A stretch of DNA of 64,000 nt, from the NCBI GenBank assembly GCA_035578155.1, contig JAPWDM010000024.1, positions 372,001-436,000 of the forward strand, given 5' to 3'. Under the pieces are notes generated by a model, which did not search any database, had not been told where the DNA came from, and was given only the letters and a program-made list of their open reading frames with translations. Of the stretch, positions 62,153 through 64,000 are shown piece after piece (the first letter of the stretch is position 1; the number at the start of each line of letters is the position of its first letter). Made by a program: the position numbers and the translations under genes. The DNA is from Brachynemurus nebulosus (lineage: Eukaryota; Arthropoda; Insecta; Neuroptera; Myrmeleontidae).

Positions 62153-64000
62153 AGGACCATCCATAAATTACGTCACACAAAGGATCTTTCCGGATAAGAT
62201 AGATGAATCTGCCTAAGGTCCAACCTGGATCGGGAGCGCCATGATAGGGTTCGCCCTTGCACACGTATTCCATAGCTGCAATATTAGGCCAAGGTTGCTT
62301 TGCGTTTTCGAGTTGTACCAAAATGTTCATTTTTGGACTTTTCCCGATTTTCCACTTTCCTTACCCCCAAGTGCATAAGTATTATATATATGCGTGTAGG
62401 GTTCTAAGAGCTCCATAAAATATTGCATATAGCTCTCCGAAATCTACGCCTTTGAGTTAGTAAATATATGTCTAAAAATATTTCGCAAAATTGGGCCAAG
62501 TAGGGCTAATTCAAGGATTTAAATACAAGGGCCTCTAGTGACACTCGGTGTTGCAGCTGCCTTAGTGGGCTTGTTTAGCCACAAAATATGGCGATGCCTT
62601 CCTCTCACCCTTAAAAAAAGCAAGCGTGTGCGATTAAGGCTCATTACCAGTGTTTTCATTAATATGGAAAGGTCTCACAAAATATCATAAATCAAAAAAC
62701 ATTCCGTCACAAAAAGGTAAACTGAAAAGTTCAATACAAGTTATCCTTGAATTCTTATCGCAGTTATTGAATAGTTTTGTTAAGGACACATGCTTCTTAA
62801 AGTTTCTTACCTCCAACTTATCTTTACGCTAATATGATGAGAACCCTATCAAAAACCCCTAAATGAGTGTATTAATGTGTTTTTAGTTGAACTATTACTG
62901 AAGTAGTCGTTTACAACAAGTTACTCAACATTTTTGTGCTGACTGTGATATCCTGGCCAAAATCGATCCCTTGTTAGGTGATATATGGCAGCAACTACAT
63001 GTGAGCCGACTTAAATAAATGTCTATTGTATCATTAGAACCCTTACGTTACTCTGAGTAATATAGGTTACGTGACGTCGTAGAAAAACCAGTGGGGTAGA
63101 CAGACAAGTACAGCCACTAAAAAGCATGTAAAAGCATAGAAAAGCGTCTGAAACAATTTAGATTGGGGTGCTATTGTTAAAATTTTTACTTTACTCTGAC
63201 AAACATAGGCTAGGTGACATAATATAGCTTCGAGTTAGTAAAAAAATATCAAAATTATCAAAAAATTCAAAAAATTTGCTTTGTGTGTTCGAGTTGTGCC
63301 CGGGCAAATGCTCTCTAAATGCAAGGAGCTCTAGACACGCGGCTTTACAGTCGTTTTAATGGGTTTATCCAGCCGTAGAAAATCACAAAGCTTTCCTGTC
63401 ATTTTAAATAAAAGGACGTGTGCTGTGCGTGATAAAATTTCATAACTAGTATTTCCTGCTGAAAAGGTCTTACAAAACATCAAAAATTAAAACAAAAAAA
63501 AACACACTCACTAGGACCTCGCCCTACCTCCTGTACAATGGCATGACTCATTAAGTGTGGATAAAGATAAGGTGGGGGGGGGGGGGTTACGAAACCTTAA
63601 AAAGCATATGCCTTTAACAAAACTGTCCAATAACTGCGGTAAGAATTCAAGGATAACTTGTATTTAACTTTCCAGTTTACCTTTTTGTGACGGAAGCCAT
63701 GTTTTTTTATTTATATTTTGTGAGACCTTTCCATACTGATGAAAACACTGGTAATGAGCCTTAATCACACACGCTTGCTTTTTTTAAGGGTAAGAGGAAG
63801 GCATCGCCATATTTTATGGCTAAACAAGCCCACTAAGGCGACTGCAACACCAAGTGTCACTAAAGCCCCTTGTATTTAAATCCTTAAATTAGCCTTACTT
63901 GGCCCAATTTTGCGAAATATTTTTAGACATATGTTTACTAATTCCAAGGCGTAGATTTCAAAAATCGATGTCTCATTTTGGTACAAGGTCGCGTTTTGTG
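62153..64000. mobile_element. large inverted-repeat element, right end outside window
   Basis: Left arm 62320-62800 and right arm 63610-64000 are inverted repeats: GGCCAAGTAGGGCTAATTCA, ATGGCGATGCCTTCCTCTCA, GGCTCATTACCAGTGTTTTC, GGAAAGGTCTCACAAAATAT and AAGTTATCCTTGAATTCTTA. A third, diverged copy in direct orientation lies at 63270-63510. The left border may be GGACCATCCATAAATTACGT at 62154, a terminal type common in insect MITEs. The 62650-62832 frame lies within the arm and is not a gene. The right terminus is not in the window. Confidence 0.65.

Overview
The window reads as intergenic or heterochromatin-like DNA from an arthropod, most likely an insect; a hemipteran is possible but not shown. 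It is very AT-rich, has eleven long (TA)n arrays, and carries TTAGG-type motifs plus many families of non-autonomous DNA transposons with visible inverted ends. I found no host protein-coding gene I can defend. Coding signal is limited to relics of mobile elements: an internally deleted mariner transposase, the tail of a LINE reverse-transcriptase ORF, and two broken genes inside a long-terminal-inverted-repeat element.

Layout. 0-10 kb: TIR elements, including one interrupted by an hAT-like MITE with an 8-bp target duplication, a TA-flanked 1.36-kb element, a solo end of the large element found at 52-56 kb, and a TTAA-flanked piggyBac-like MITE. 10-13 kb: an array of ~120-bp repeats behind a conserved head, and related (TA)n-carrying elements ending in a hairpin. 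13-22 kb: two copies of a 1.4-kb repeat with degenerate ~161-bp internal units, a TA-flanked element, an hAT-like MITE, and a tRNA-derived SINE ending in a (TA)n tract. 22-37 kb: more (TA)n elements, one a large palindrome; two elements with TA-flanked GGGTAGTG ends; a pogo/Tigger-like element; and a ~266-bp monomer shared between unrelated transposons. 38-41.5 kb: a composite long-TIR element enclosing a 17-bp minisatellite and a 91-bp telomere-like satellite. 44-48 kb: the mariner relic and two MITEs. 52.3-55.8 kb: a ~3.45-kb element with ~1-kb TIRs and two gene relics, possibly of Polinton/Maverick-like or viral origin. 56-60 kb: a TTAA-flanked piggyBac-like element, a TTA-flanked foldback, a LINE tail and another head-plus-120-bp element. 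62-64 kb: a large inverted repeat running off the window.

The parts do not form a gene system. They are layers of nested transposon insertions, and the main interest is how satellites and mobile elements are combined. All family assignments rest on ends, target duplications and short motifs read by eye; no database search was possible.
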